64,000 nucleotides of DNA from positions 1-64,000 of the forward strand of contig NZ_JACIFF010000006.1 in NCBI RefSeq assembly GCF_014197245.1. The letters run 5' to 3'. The position numbers and the translations under genes are program-made. The notes below the pieces were generated by a model. That model saw only the letters and a list, made by a program, of their open reading frames with translations. It made no database searches and was not told the origin of the DNA. Origin of the DNA: Neolewinella aquimaris (GTDB taxonomy: Bacteria > Bacteroidota > Bacteroidia > Chitinophagales > Saprospiraceae). Below are positions 1 to 7,911 of this stretch, piece by piece (the stretch's first letter is position 1; the number at the start of each line of letters is the position of its first letter).

Positions 1-112
1 CAACTAAACTACTCCACGTAGGGAAATGAGCTTACAGCGCGGAAGAAGATTCTTTATTCACCTTACGTGTACACCTTACCCGGGGAACTGCTGAATTGTA
101 GGCGAAGACTAG

Positions 113-412
113 GTAAGCCTCTCCGAAGACTACCTTAAATCGCTCCGCACGGGCATCTTTAAGCTTGACGATGTGGTCAATGCAAAGTACTGCGTACCTA
201 CCGGTCGGCTCACCAATTCGAAGTGGGTAGAGGAGATTGCCGAAAGATTACGGGGGCGTCTGGCTTTTGCTGCTCAGGCGATGGATGAACACGACCCCCA
301 GCGCATCGACCTGGAAACCGCCTTTGCGGCCGCACTTGAGCCACCGACAACCTACGAGCCCGTCAGCTGGCTCGACTTTGGATACACCCTATTTAACCAG
401 CCCCGCCTCTGA
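113..412 (+). pseudogene. Remnant of an unidentified gene upstream of cas1
   Basis: A reading frame runs from just after a stop at 110 to a TGA at 410-412 and ends in LFNQPRL. Its codon use looks like genuine coding sequence, but it has no ATG. GTG at 173 is the only plausible start and would give 79 residues. Upstream, bases 1-110 hold short protein-like stretches in other frames broken by stops (for example SPYVYTLPGELL in frame 1), which fits a frameshifted or decayed longer gene. It ends 58 bp before cas1 on the same strand, so it may be the tail of a cas gene. I do not recognise the family. It could also be a short intact gene using GTG. Confidence 0.4.
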
Positions 413-470
413 AATTTCGTGGGCGGGGCCGCGGGTGCGAAGCGAATCCTTTAGAGCAATGCCAACTGAC

Positions 471-1463
471 ATGCAACTTGTACTGAACACTCACGGTCTA
501 AGTCTTAAAGTTAAGGACGGATTGTTCCGGGTAAGCCACGAGGACGAGGTGCGTGACATCAGCCCCGAGCAGTTGAGCAGCATTTCCGTTACCAGCCCGT
601 GTCTGCTTTCTTCCGCCGCTATCCGGCTGGCGGCGGAGAGCGAAGTACCCATATACTTTTTTGATCGTTTCGGTGATGCGGATGCCTGTCTCCGCAGCCC
701 CTACTTCGAGAGCCTGGCTACCCTACGACGGAAGCAGGTTTACTTTAGCGATAGCAAGGCGGGGACGGCCTGGGTGATCCGCCAATTCGGACTTAAAACG
801 GCGGGTCAGTTAGAGAATCTTAAGTACCTGGCTAACCGCAGGCGGAAAAGGGAGGAAGAATTGCATGCTGCAATCAAATGGATCGATGATCGTCTTAAAG
901 TGCTTCAGCATGAACACGACGGCCCGCCAACCGATGCTTGGTCGGCCTCGATCATGGGATGGGAGGGAAATACCGCCCGCATATACTGGGGGGAAGTGGG
1001 ACAAGCGGTACCGGAAGCCTGGCAATTTTCCGGTCGATCCCGCCGGCCAGCCCTGGATGCTTACAATGCACTTACAAACTACTTCTACGGTATGCTTTAC
1101 GCAACCGTTGAACGCGCCCTTTTTAATGCCGGTCTCGATCCCCACCTGGGTGTGTTGCACGCCGATGAGTACGACCGACCCACGCTGGCATATGACCTCA
1201 TCGAGCCATTCCGTCCCTGGGTCGACCGCTTTATCCTGGAGCAATTGTTTGTTCAAAAGCTACTTGCTGACGTAGTCGAGCCGAAAGACGCTGGCTTCTG
1301 GCTGAACTCAACGGCAAAGCGAACACTCATCCCGGCCTTCAACGAATGGATGCGAACGCCCCGCCGGTGGGAGGGTAGACAAATGAGCCGTGACGCTCAT
1401 ATATTTCGCCACGCCGCTGGGCTGGCTCGCTTGATCGATTTGATCGAAAAACGTCCCGTGTAA
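471..1463 (+). CDS. cas1: CRISPR-associated endonuclease Cas1
   Basis: Cas1 is the integrase subunit that, with Cas2, inserts new spacers at the leader end of the array. From the ATG at 471 (MQLVLNTHGL) the protein has 330 residues, normal for Cas1; an ATG at 459 would add four residues. The open frame runs further upstream but there overlaps another reading frame. The C-terminal half has the family signature GLDPHLGVLH followed by DLIEPFRPWVD. The metal-binding residues should be about Glu214, His230 and Glu245/Asp252. The stop overlaps the cas2 start by one base (TAATG), so the two are co-translated. No interference gene is in the window, so the CRISPR type cannot be set from this gene alone. 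Confidence 0.95.
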   Translation: MQLVLNTHGLSLKVKDGLFRVSHEDEVRDISPEQLSSISVTSPCLLSSAAIRLAAESEVPIYFFDRFGDADACLRSPYFESLATLRRKQVYFSDSKAGTAWVIRQFGLKTAGQLENLKYLANRRRKREEELHAAIKWIDDRLKVLQHEHDGPPTDAWSASIMGWEGNTARIYWGEVGQAVPEAWQFSGRSRRPALDAYNALTNYFYGMLYATVERALFNAGLDPHLGVLHADEYDRPTLAYDLIEPFRPWVDRFILEQLFVQKLLADVVEPKDAGFWLNSTAKRTLIPAFNEWMRTPRRWEGRQMSRDAHIFRHAAGLARLIDLIEKRPV

Positions 1464-1771
1464 TGCAAACCCACCTGATCAGCTACGATATTTCCGACAA
1501 CAACCTGCGCCTGAAAGCGGCTAAATTTATCCTGCGGGCCGGCGGTTACCGTATCCAGCATTCCGTATTCATGGGCACCTTTTCAAAATCTATTCTACTG
1601 AAACTAGAAGAAGAACTACTGCTGATTAGCAACCTGCCCCGGTGGACGCCCGACGACAGTCTTCTCCTGCTTCCCCTCCATGAATACAGCAAAAGGGAGC
1701 TATCCATCATTGGTAAAGTACCTGAAGATTGGGGGCTCATCAACCGAGAAATTCATACTTTAGTACTATAA
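1463..1771 (+). CDS. cas2: CRISPR-associated protein Cas2
   Basis: A 102-residue Cas2, the structural partner that bridges two Cas1 dimers in the spacer integration complex. It begins with the typical beta-strand and Asp (HLISYDISDNNLR), followed by a helix and the motif GGYRIQHSVFMG, as in the ferredoxin-like Cas2 fold. It overlaps cas1 by one base and ends about 98 bp before the first CRISPR repeat, the usual order of adaptation genes, leader and array. Nothing looks damaged. Confidence 0.93.
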   Translation: MQTHLISYDISDNNLRLKAAKFILRAGGYRIQHSVFMGTFSKSILLKLEEELLLISNLPRWTPDDSLLLLPLHEYSKRELSIIGKVPEDWGLINREIHTLVL

Positions 1772-1869
1772 ACGAAAGGGCTATAAAATTTGGAACGCTT
1801 CCCAGACGAGTTGTCAACAAGTTTTGCTCACGTAAACTGCTGTATGTCAGCACTATACGAAACTAACGG
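1772..1869 (+). promoter_or_regulatory. Probable CRISPR leader
   Basis: These 98 bp lie between the cas2 stop and the first repeat and are more AT-rich than the flanking genes (GCTATAAAATTTGG near the start). Two facts place the leader here: the adaptation genes are on this side, and the degenerate repeat is at the other end of the array. A 10-base string identical to the repeat core (ACGAAAGGGC) occurs at about 1772. It may be chance or a trace of an old repeat. Confidence 0.6.
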
Positions 1870-3195
1870 GTAGGAGTCATGCGTGCCACGAAAGGGCACT
1901 GCGACGTCTGAAAATGACAGTATTTGTCCTGTACCGGCGGGGTAGGAGTCATGCGTGCCACGAAAGGGCACTGCGACAAAAAGTATAAAATCTAGATTCA
2001 TTCTATCGTAGTAGGAGTCATGCGTGCCACGAAAGGGCACTGCGACACACGCTAAATTCGTCACCCTCCAAGTTTACCGTAGGAGTCATGCGTGCCACGA
2101 AAGGGCACTGCGACCAGTAGTAGTGTCGGTGCCCTCTTCTTCGCACTCGAAGTAGGAGTCATGCGTGCCACGAAAGGGCACTGCGACAACAATCCCTCGC
2201 CATAATTGAAGCGATTGCTGCGTAGGACTCATGCGTGCCACGAAAGGGCACTGCGACGTAAATTCGAGGTACCCCCGACCGACGTTAAATACGTGTAGGA
2301 CTCATGCGTGCCACGAAAGGGCACTGCGACTTTGTTGCGCAAACTCCCAGATCGTCCAGAAGGTAGGACTCATGCGTGCCACGAAAGGGCACTGCGACCA
2401 ACCAGCACCAGAGCAATGAGGGTGCTCATCAGTAGGAGTCATGCGTGCCACGAAAGGGCACTGCGACAATCTTGTTCGCTTTGTGAAGCGCCCAAAAAAA
2501 GTAGGAGTCATGCGTGCCACGAAAGGGCACTGCGACAAACAGAAGATAATTAGCTCCGCCTTTGTCATTGTAGGAGTCATGCGTGCCACGAAAGGGCACT
2601 GCGACACTTCCAATTCGACCTTAGGGCCGGTGGAATAGTGGTAGGAGTCATGCGTGCCACGAAAGGGCACTGCGACGATCTTCGGTGAGATTCACATTCG
2701 CAAGATCTCCAAGTAGGAGTCATGCGTGCCACGAAAGGGCACTGCGACATATAGTCGGTGACCTCACGATGATGAACCTCAAGTAGGACTCATGCGTGCC
2801 ACGAAAGGGCACTGCGACTTAGCTTCCCTTAGAGCATTCTCAGCATCTTGTAGTAGGAGTCATGCGTGCCACGAAAGGGCACTGCGACACGATAAAGCTG
2901 AAAACGGCACCCGAGAAGGTTGTAGGAGTCATGCGTGCCACGAAAGGGCACTGCGACGTTTCGCTTCCGCCGATTGCGGTGGCATTAACGGTAGGAGTCA
3001 TGCGTGCCACGAAAGGGCACTGCGACCTAAACGCCACGCAAGCAGTTCGGAAATACCGAGTAGGACTCATGCGTGCCACGAAAGGGCACTGCGACTTAAT
3101 TTCATTATGTCGGAATTTAAAAAGTGGTAGGACTCATGCGTGCCATGAAAGGGCACTGCGACAAGCTTCAATTCTGAGTTTGGCCAGCTCTTGCG

Positions 3196-3542
3196 GTAGG
3201 ACTCATGCGTGCCACGACCGCCGCAGGCAGCTGCGCAGCAAAAGGGCACTGCGACACGTCCTGCAGCTCTCCATAAGCTTGCAAAGTTCGCGTAGGACTC
3301 ATGCGTGCCACGACCGCCGCAGGCAGCTGCGCAGCAAAAGGGCATTGCGACTGTTATATACCTCCTCGGGCTTTTCGCAGCTAATAGGTAGGAGTCATGC
3401 GTGCCACGACCGCCGCAGGCAGCTGCGCAGCAAACGGGCACTGCGACATGTAGTTGTACTGGTCGTAATGTTGATCGAAGTAGTAAGACTCATGCGTGCC
3501 ACGACCGCCGCAGGCAGCTGCGCAGCAAACGGGCACTGCGAC
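3196..3542 (+). repeat. Four 60-bp CRISPR repeats with a 24-bp internal insertion
   Basis: The repeats at 3196-3255, 3292-3351, 3388-3447 and 3483-3542 match the 36-bp repeat except for 24 extra bases after GTGCCACGA. The insert starts CCGCCGCAGG, ends GCGCAGCAA and contains the palindrome GCTGCGCAGC. It falls in the loop of the GTGCC/GGCAC hairpin, so the base of the stem is kept. The spacers between these repeats are 35-36 bp, like the rest of the array, so the insertion belongs to the repeat and not to the spacer. Confidence 0.95.
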
Positions 3543-3577
3543 AAGAATGCTCCTTCCTTGGCGTTGAACTTATAGTT

Positions 3578-3613
3578 GTAGGAGCCCTGCGTGCCGCGAA
3601 TGGGCGCTATCAT
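3578..3613 (+). repeat. Degenerate terminal CRISPR repeat
   Basis: This 36-bp copy differs from the consensus at about nine positions, mostly in the last third (it ends GGGCGCTATCAT instead of GGGCACTGCGAC). It lacks the 24-bp insertion of its four neighbours. A decayed last repeat is typical of the leader-distal end, which fixes the polarity of the array. Confidence 0.85.
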
Positions 3614-3871
3614 GTTTCTCAATAAATCCAGTGCAGCACCTCGCTAATTGTTTCCAGCACGGAGATTCATTGATTATTGAGCGGGTTTAGATGGCGAGGT
3701 GTACTGGCTCCAGCGGGGCCATCCTTAGGCAACGAGGCTGTGAAGGGGGCATCTCCGACGGCTCTCGCAACAACTCGCGATCAATTCGGCGACGGGGTTT
3801 TCGTTGCTGCGCGTATGGATATCGGAGCTTTTGATGAAGACAGAGAGGGATTGTTGGTGCTGAAAATCGCT

Positions 3872-3989
3872 CCTTTATAGCGCTGTCGGAGACAGCTTCG
3901 TACATCGCTGCCGGAGGCAGCATCGTACTATCGCCCCGATAGCTATCGGGGGAGCCAGCATCGTACTGCGCGGCCTGAGGCCGCTTTTT
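3872..3989 (+). repeat. Chain of four palindromes after the array, the last a possible terminator
   Basis: The CRISPR trailer from 3614 to about 3870 shows nothing recognisable. It is followed by four different palindromes: GCTGTCGGAGACAGC, GCTGCCGGAGGCAGC, CCCCGATAGCTATCGGGG (3934-3951) and GCGGCCTGAGGCCGC (3970-3984). The first two are each followed directly by TTCGTAC or ATCGTAC, and the third by GAGCCAGC and then ATCGTAC. The last palindrome runs into TTTTT and could end the array transcript. The T-run overlaps the stop codon of the convergent lipoprotein gene. The 18-bp palindrome recurs exactly at 27911-27928. Confidence 0.7.
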
Positions 3990-4740
3990 ACTTTGTTTCG
4001 AAGGGCATGGCGACTGGTTTGCCGAATTTTAGGTCGGTGAAGTCGATCTGCATGCCAGCCATGCCTTCGCTGCCGCCGTCGACGACGATGGTGCGGGAGC
4101 GGGGGAAGGTCTGGGTGAGGCCGTCCGCAGTAGCGTAGTCGGCGTTGGTGACGGTGAGGGTGCGGTCCTGGCCGAGCTCCTGGAGCTCCATGGTGAGGGG
4201 GCGGTAGGTAAGGGGATCGATGCGGTAATCGGTGGCGAAGTCGCGGCTGCGGCCGGTGAGGCGGATGGCGTTGTCGGCGCGGTCGACGGCGAGGTCGTCG
4301 GTGAGGAAGACGGCGTTGCCGAAGAAGATCTCCTGGAGTAAATCGAAGCGGGCGGGGATTTTGTACTTCTCCTCGATATAGCTGAGGGGCTCGGCGATGT
4401 ACTCGTTCTCCAGGCGATTGTAGAGGAAGAAGGAATCCGGCCGAATCAGCGCCCGCGCACCCTCGAAACCGAACTTCTTGACGCTCATCCAGATCGCTTC
4501 GTCGCGGTGAATGCGGATGTAAGCGGTGCCGCCAATATTGAGTTTCTCGCTCTCCAGGTCGACCTTAGCTTTGGCATCCAGCCACTCGGCGGTGGTGCGG
4601 TTGTCGTCGATGGTACGTAGAACCTGGGCCAGGCGAAGTTTACCGGTCGGTACGTTGGCATTGTTGCCGGGCCCGGCCACTTTGCGGTTGCAGTTGGCGA
4701 GCAGGAGTACGGCCAGGAGGGCCAGTAGAGTTAAACGCAT
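3988..4740 (-). CDS. DUF4292-type lipoprotein
   Basis: A 250-residue protein with a lipoprotein signal peptide and lipobox (LLLLANC), so anchored in the outer or inner membrane after processing. The body has alternating strands with ANAKVDLESEKLNIGG-like sequence near the N terminus and the C-terminal IDFTDLKFGKPVAMPFE, as in Bacteroidota DUF4292 proteins. That family is structurally akin to LolA-type carriers; its role is unproven. It starts 7 bp after the TPR gene stop, and this lipoprotein-after-TPR order is common in the phylum, so the two are probably one operon. Confidence 0.75.
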   Translation of the reverse strand: MRLTLLALLAVLLLANCNRKVAGPGNNANVPTGKLRLAQVLRTIDDNRTTAEWLDAKAKVDLESEKLNIGGTAYIRIHRDEAIWMSVKKFGFEGARALIRPDSFFLYNRLENEYIAEPLSYIEEKYKIPARFDLLQEIFFGNAVFLTDDLAVDRADNAIRLTGRSRDFATDYRIDPLTYRPLTMELQELGQDRTLTVTNADYATADGLTQTFPRSRTIVVDGGSEGMAGMQIDFTDLKFGKPVAMPFETK

Positions 4741-4747
4741 ACGGGGA

Positions 4748-6298
4748 TTAGCTTTTTAGCCGGGAGATCTTCTCGGGCAGGGTAGGGGATTTACTGCCGG
4801 CGGCCCGGGCCCTGGCGTACAGCGCGGCGGCCGTTTCCTTGTCGCCAGCTTTGCTGCTCAGGTCGCCCATCAGTTCGAGAAGGAGGGCATTGGTGTTGTC
4901 GGGGTTGTCTGCGGCGGAAAGTATGGAAGCATCCGGCGAATTTTGCTGTTGCAGGTAGAAGGAGAGGGGACCGTCGTTCCCCCCGGGGAGACGGTCCATG
5001 TTCACCTCGGCGCTGGCGGCGGGATCTTCCAGCAAAGCGATCGCCGCGGTAATTTCCTGCAGGGCGGCGGCGGATTCGGGGCTTCCACTCACCATCAATT
5101 GCGCCTGCTGCAGCAAACTGTTAGCGGCACCGAAGTCTCCCCGAAAGGCCTCACCCAGTGCGTAATGCACATAGATCGATGGCCGGTTCGGAAAAATATC
5201 GAGCGCCTCCTCTCCATATTTCCGGAGGTCGGCCATTTGGTTACTCAGGTAGAGGCTACCCATAAGTTGTTCCCAGACGGGGTAGACGGTATCGTCCAGT
5301 TTAAGCGTAGTTCGGTAAGCGGCGGCGGCTTCACCGGGACGATCGGAGTGAAAATAAAGGTCACCCTCAATAGCCGTAGCTTTCGCCTCATCGGGATGCA
5401 CGCGCTGTAGCTCGGCTACGAGGGGAAGCAGGCGGTCGGCAAGCGCCCGGTCCTGGGTGGTAGCAACCTGCTGGATTTGCGGCAACAACTTGCCGATCTT
5501 CAGATCGAGGTCAACGTCGGTACGGCCCAGCAGCGTCATTAGCTCGGTATCGTCCGAATTATTGGTCCGCGGCGCGGCATCCTGCAGTGCCAGTTGGGCG
5601 CGCACGTCACTGGGTTCAAGGCGCAGAATTTCTTGGTATGCCTCCCGCGCTTTCTTATCGTCGTTCTGACTGGAATAGTAGCCGGCCAGCAAATGACGGA
5701 AACCAATATGATCGGGATAGGCGTCGACTAAGTTTGTCAGTTCGCGCTCGGCCCGCTTAAGATCGCCGGTACCCAGGTAAAGGGCATGCTTGCGCCGGAT
5801 TACCTCGGGATTCACCCCGATTCGCTCCTCCAGTTCGTCGTAAGTCTTGATGGCCCCTTTGATGTCCTGATCGCGTACGAGAAAGGCGGCGCGCTCCAGG
5901 TAGTTCTCCGTTTCGGCGGGGTTGACCCTGATCCGCTCGGCGTAGAGTTCGGCTCCATCGCGGTAGCGTCCCGCAGACTGATACAGCTCCGCAAGAAAAG
6001 CCACATATACGTCATTGGGTCGAATAGCGTAGGCGGACCTGAGTGCTTCGATCGCCCCCACCGTATTCCCCGCCGCGTATTCCAGCCTTCCCAGCTCGAA
6101 GAGGGCCGGATCGTTCTTCGGTTCTACCTCCAGGATCATACGGAACTTGGCGATGGCCTCGTCGGTCTTGCCCAGCAGTGCTTCCTGTTTTGCTTCGATG
6201 AACTGGCCCTCCAGCCCCACCTGCTTTTCACTGACCTCGCCCTGGGCACCGAGGGAGTTCAGTAAACTCACGAAAGCAAGGAGAAGGAGATTGCGCAT
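4748..6298 (-). CDS. Secreted tetratricopeptide-repeat protein
   Basis: A 516-residue protein with an N-terminal signal peptide ending near SLGAQG. Nearly the whole mature part is TPR-like helical pairs, with recurrent motifs such as DPALFELGRLEYAAGNTVGA and later YRTTLKLDDTVYPVWEQL. It should act as a periplasmic or outer-membrane-attached scaffold for protein contacts. It is first in a two-gene leftward operon with the DUF4292 lipoprotein, 7 bp downstream. No catalytic motif is visible. Confidence 0.8.
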   Translation of the reverse strand: MRNLLLLAFVSLLNSLGAQGEVSEKQVGLEGQFIEAKQEALLGKTDEAIAKFRMILEVEPKNDPALFELGRLEYAAGNTVGAIEALRSAYAIRPNDVYVAFLAELYQSAGRYRDGAELYAERIRVNPAETENYLERAAFLVRDQDIKGAIKTYDELEERIGVNPEVIRRKHALYLGTGDLKRAERELTNLVDAYPDHIGFRHLLAGYYSSQNDDKKAREAYQEILRLEPSDVRAQLALQDAAPRTNNSDDTELMTLLGRTDVDLDLKIGKLLPQIQQVATTQDRALADRLLPLVAELQRVHPDEAKATAIEGDLYFHSDRPGEAAAAYRTTLKLDDTVYPVWEQLMGSLYLSNQMADLRKYGEEALDIFPNRPSIYVHYALGEAFRGDFGAANSLLQQAQLMVSGSPESAAALQEITAAIALLEDPAASAEVNMDRLPGGNDGPLSFYLQQQNSPDASILSAADNPDNTNALLLELMGDLSSKAGDKETAAALYARARAAGSKSPTLPEKISRLKS

Positions 6299-6356
6299 GG
6301 TGTCGTAGAAAGTAAGCTAACGGTATAATAACGCCGTCGGTTCCAAACTAGTGCGG

Positions 6357-6421
6357 ACACCCCTCACCCCCCCTTAATCCTTCACCCCTTCATTCCCTCA
6401 CTACCTCAATCCTTCCTTCCC
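6357..6421 (-). repeat. Heptamer-like purine repeat directly after pyruvate kinase
   Basis: Read on the pyk coding strand, the sequence just past the stop is a run of 7-8-base units such as GGATTGAGG, TAGTGAGGG, AATGAAGGG and GTGAAGG. The same kind of run, in the same sense relative to the gene, follows the ArsC-like gene (34100-34199) and the MscS gene (36098-36166). Confidence 0.75.
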
Positions 6422-7852
6422 TTACTCCACTACCGTAATCTTCAGCATATTCAGCATACCCCGCTTCTCCAGCGGCATACTACCGGTATTGAGGATCATG
6501 TCGCCCTCCTGTACGTGGTTGTTCTTTTTGAGAATGTTGGTGACGTCCTCGACAGTTTCGTCCGTGCTGCGGAACCGGTCGTAGTGGTAGCACCGCACCC
6601 CCCAGCAGAGGTTGAGGGTGTTGAGGATCTCGGGCAGGTCGCTAAAGATGTAGATCTTGGAGCTGGGCCGGAAGCTGCTGAGCTTAAAGGCAGTGTAGCC
6701 GGTGCGGGTCATGCCGGTGATGGCGCGTGCGCCCACGTTCTGGGCGGCCCAGGCGGCGGCGGAGGTCACTACGTCGCTGATGAAGGTACCGCTCTTGGAG
6801 TTCGACTTGGGACGCTTGGGACCGATCTCGTAGATCTTCTCCGCCTCCTCGATGATGCTGTTCATCCACTTGACTACGAGGGCTGGGTGGCGACCTACGC
6901 TGGTCTCCCCGCTAAGCATCACGGCGTCGGTACCGTCGAGTACGGCGTTGGCTACGTCGGTCACTTCGGCGCGGGTGGGACCGGGGTTGGTGATCATGGA
7001 GTCCATCATCTGGGTCGCGACGATCACCGGGCGGGCCCGCTGGATGCACTTCTTGATGATCTCCTTCTGGATGATGGGCAAGCGTTCCATGGGCATCTCG
7101 ATGCCGAGGTCACCGCGAGCCACCATGATGGCATTGGAGTGCTTGATGATCTTGTCGATGTTCTCGATCGCCTCCGGCTTTTCGATCTTGGAGATGATCT
7201 TGGCCTGGTGGCCGGCCCGATCGATATGGGAACGTAGCTCCTTACAGTCCTGGGCCTGGCGCACGAAGCTCAGGGCGATCCAGTTGATCTCGGGAATAGT
7301 AAGGATGTACTGTAAGTCTTCGAGGTCCTTTTCCGTGAGACTAGGCAGGCTGATCTTGGTATTGGGTAGGTTGACTCCCTTGTTGGACTTAAGGGTCCCG
7401 GCGTACAGCGCCTTGAGCTTTACGGTATCCTTTGCGTTGGTGTCAACTACTTCGAATACGAGGGTGCCGTCGTCGACAAGTACGCGTTCACCAACGGTTA
7501 CGTCCTGGGCGAACTGGGGGTAGCTCATGTACACCCGTTCGGCGTTGCCGATGCACTCGGTGTTGGTGAAGGTGACGATCTGTCCGGCTTCGAGCTCGAG
7601 TCCGTCGCCCTCCATTTTGCCGACGCGGAGTTTCGGTCCCTGAAGGTCGGCCAGGAGGCTGACGTGCGTCCCCTTCTCCTTGTTGATCCGGACGACGAGG
7701 TCCACGACCTTCTTGTGATCTTCGTGGCTGCCGTGACTGAAATTGAGGCGGAAGACATCCACGCCGGCTTCAACCAGACCGAGCAGGCCCTCGTAAGAAT
7801 TACAGGCTGGGCCTACGGTGGCAACGATCTTGGTATTCTGATGGTCTGTCAT
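6422..7852 (-). CDS. pyk: Pyruvate kinase
   Basis: Pyruvate kinase makes pyruvate and ATP from phosphoenolpyruvate and ADP in the last step of glycolysis. The 476-residue length is normal. Visible features are the N-terminal TKIVATVGPACNSYE with RLNFSHGSHEDH, the active-site region SKIEKPEAIENID, the metal-binding MVARGDLGIEMP, ATQMMDSMITNPGPTRAEVTDVANAV and DAVMLSGETSVGRHP. The C-terminal domain is complete. It appears monocistronic: about 120 bp separate it from the TPR gene downstream and 59 bp from the next gene upstream. Confidence 0.97.
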   Translation of the reverse strand: MTDHQNTKIVATVGPACNSYEGLLGLVEAGVDVFRLNFSHGSHEDHKKVVDLVVRINKEKGTHVSLLADLQGPKLRVGKMEGDGLELEAGQIVTFTNTECIGNAERVYMSYPQFAQDVTVGERVLVDDGTLVFEVVDTNAKDTVKLKALYAGTLKSNKGVNLPNTKISLPSLTEKDLEDLQYILTIPEINWIALSFVRQAQDCKELRSHIDRAGHQAKIISKIEKPEAIENIDKIIKHSNAIMVARGDLGIEMPMERLPIIQKEIIKKCIQRARPVIVATQMMDSMITNPGPTRAEVTDVANAVLDGTDAVMLSGETSVGRHPALVVKWMNSIIEEAEKIYEIGPKRPKSNSKSGTFISDVVTSAAAWAAQNVGARAITGMTRTGYTAFKLSSFRPSSKIYIFSDLPEILNTLNLCWGVRCYHYDRFRSTDETVEDVTNILKKNNHVQEGDMILNTGSMPLEKRGMLNMLKITVVE

Positions 7853-7911
7853 GGGAGATAGCTGACTAGATAGTTAGTGTAAGAAATACAATAATACGCA
7901 AAGGTAGGGAT

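Larger units (their letters stand above)
1870..3613 (+). CRISPR. CRISPR array: 24 repeats, 23 spacers, two repeat lengths
   Basis: Repeats start at 1870, 1942, 2011, 2079, 2152, 2222, 2295, 2363, 2432, 2501, 2570, 2641, 2713, 2783, 2853, 2922, 2991, 3060, 3127, 3196, 3292, 3388, 3483 and 3578. The standard repeat is 36 bp. It begins GTAGGAGTC or GTAGGACTC, ends GGCACTGCGAC, and can form a GTGCC/GGCAC stem. Repeats 20-23 are 60 bp because of an identical 24-bp insertion. Repeat 24 is degenerate and 36 bp. Spacers are 31-37 bp and all differ by eye. The leader should be at the cas2 side. The wide spacer-length range suits type I or III arrays better than type II, but the effector genes are outside the window. 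Confidence 0.97.

Noticed and set aside
1772-1781. ACGAAAGGGC after cas2 as an extra repeat
   Set aside because: Only ten bases match; the flanks do not resemble the repeat, so it is at most a trace.
3196-3542. The 24-bp insertion as a transposon
   Set aside because: It is far too short, with no target duplication and no terminal inverted repeats typical of insertion sequences; a REP-like origin stays possible.
1828-3622. Many ORFs up to 237 residues on both strands through the CRISPR array
   Set aside because: They are translations of the repeats (MRATKGHCD and similar), produced because repeat length is a multiple of three; no protein family or independent start signals.
3677-3923. Short ORFs between the array and the DUF4292 gene
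   Set aside because: They overlap each other on both strands, have no family features and run through palindromic repeats.
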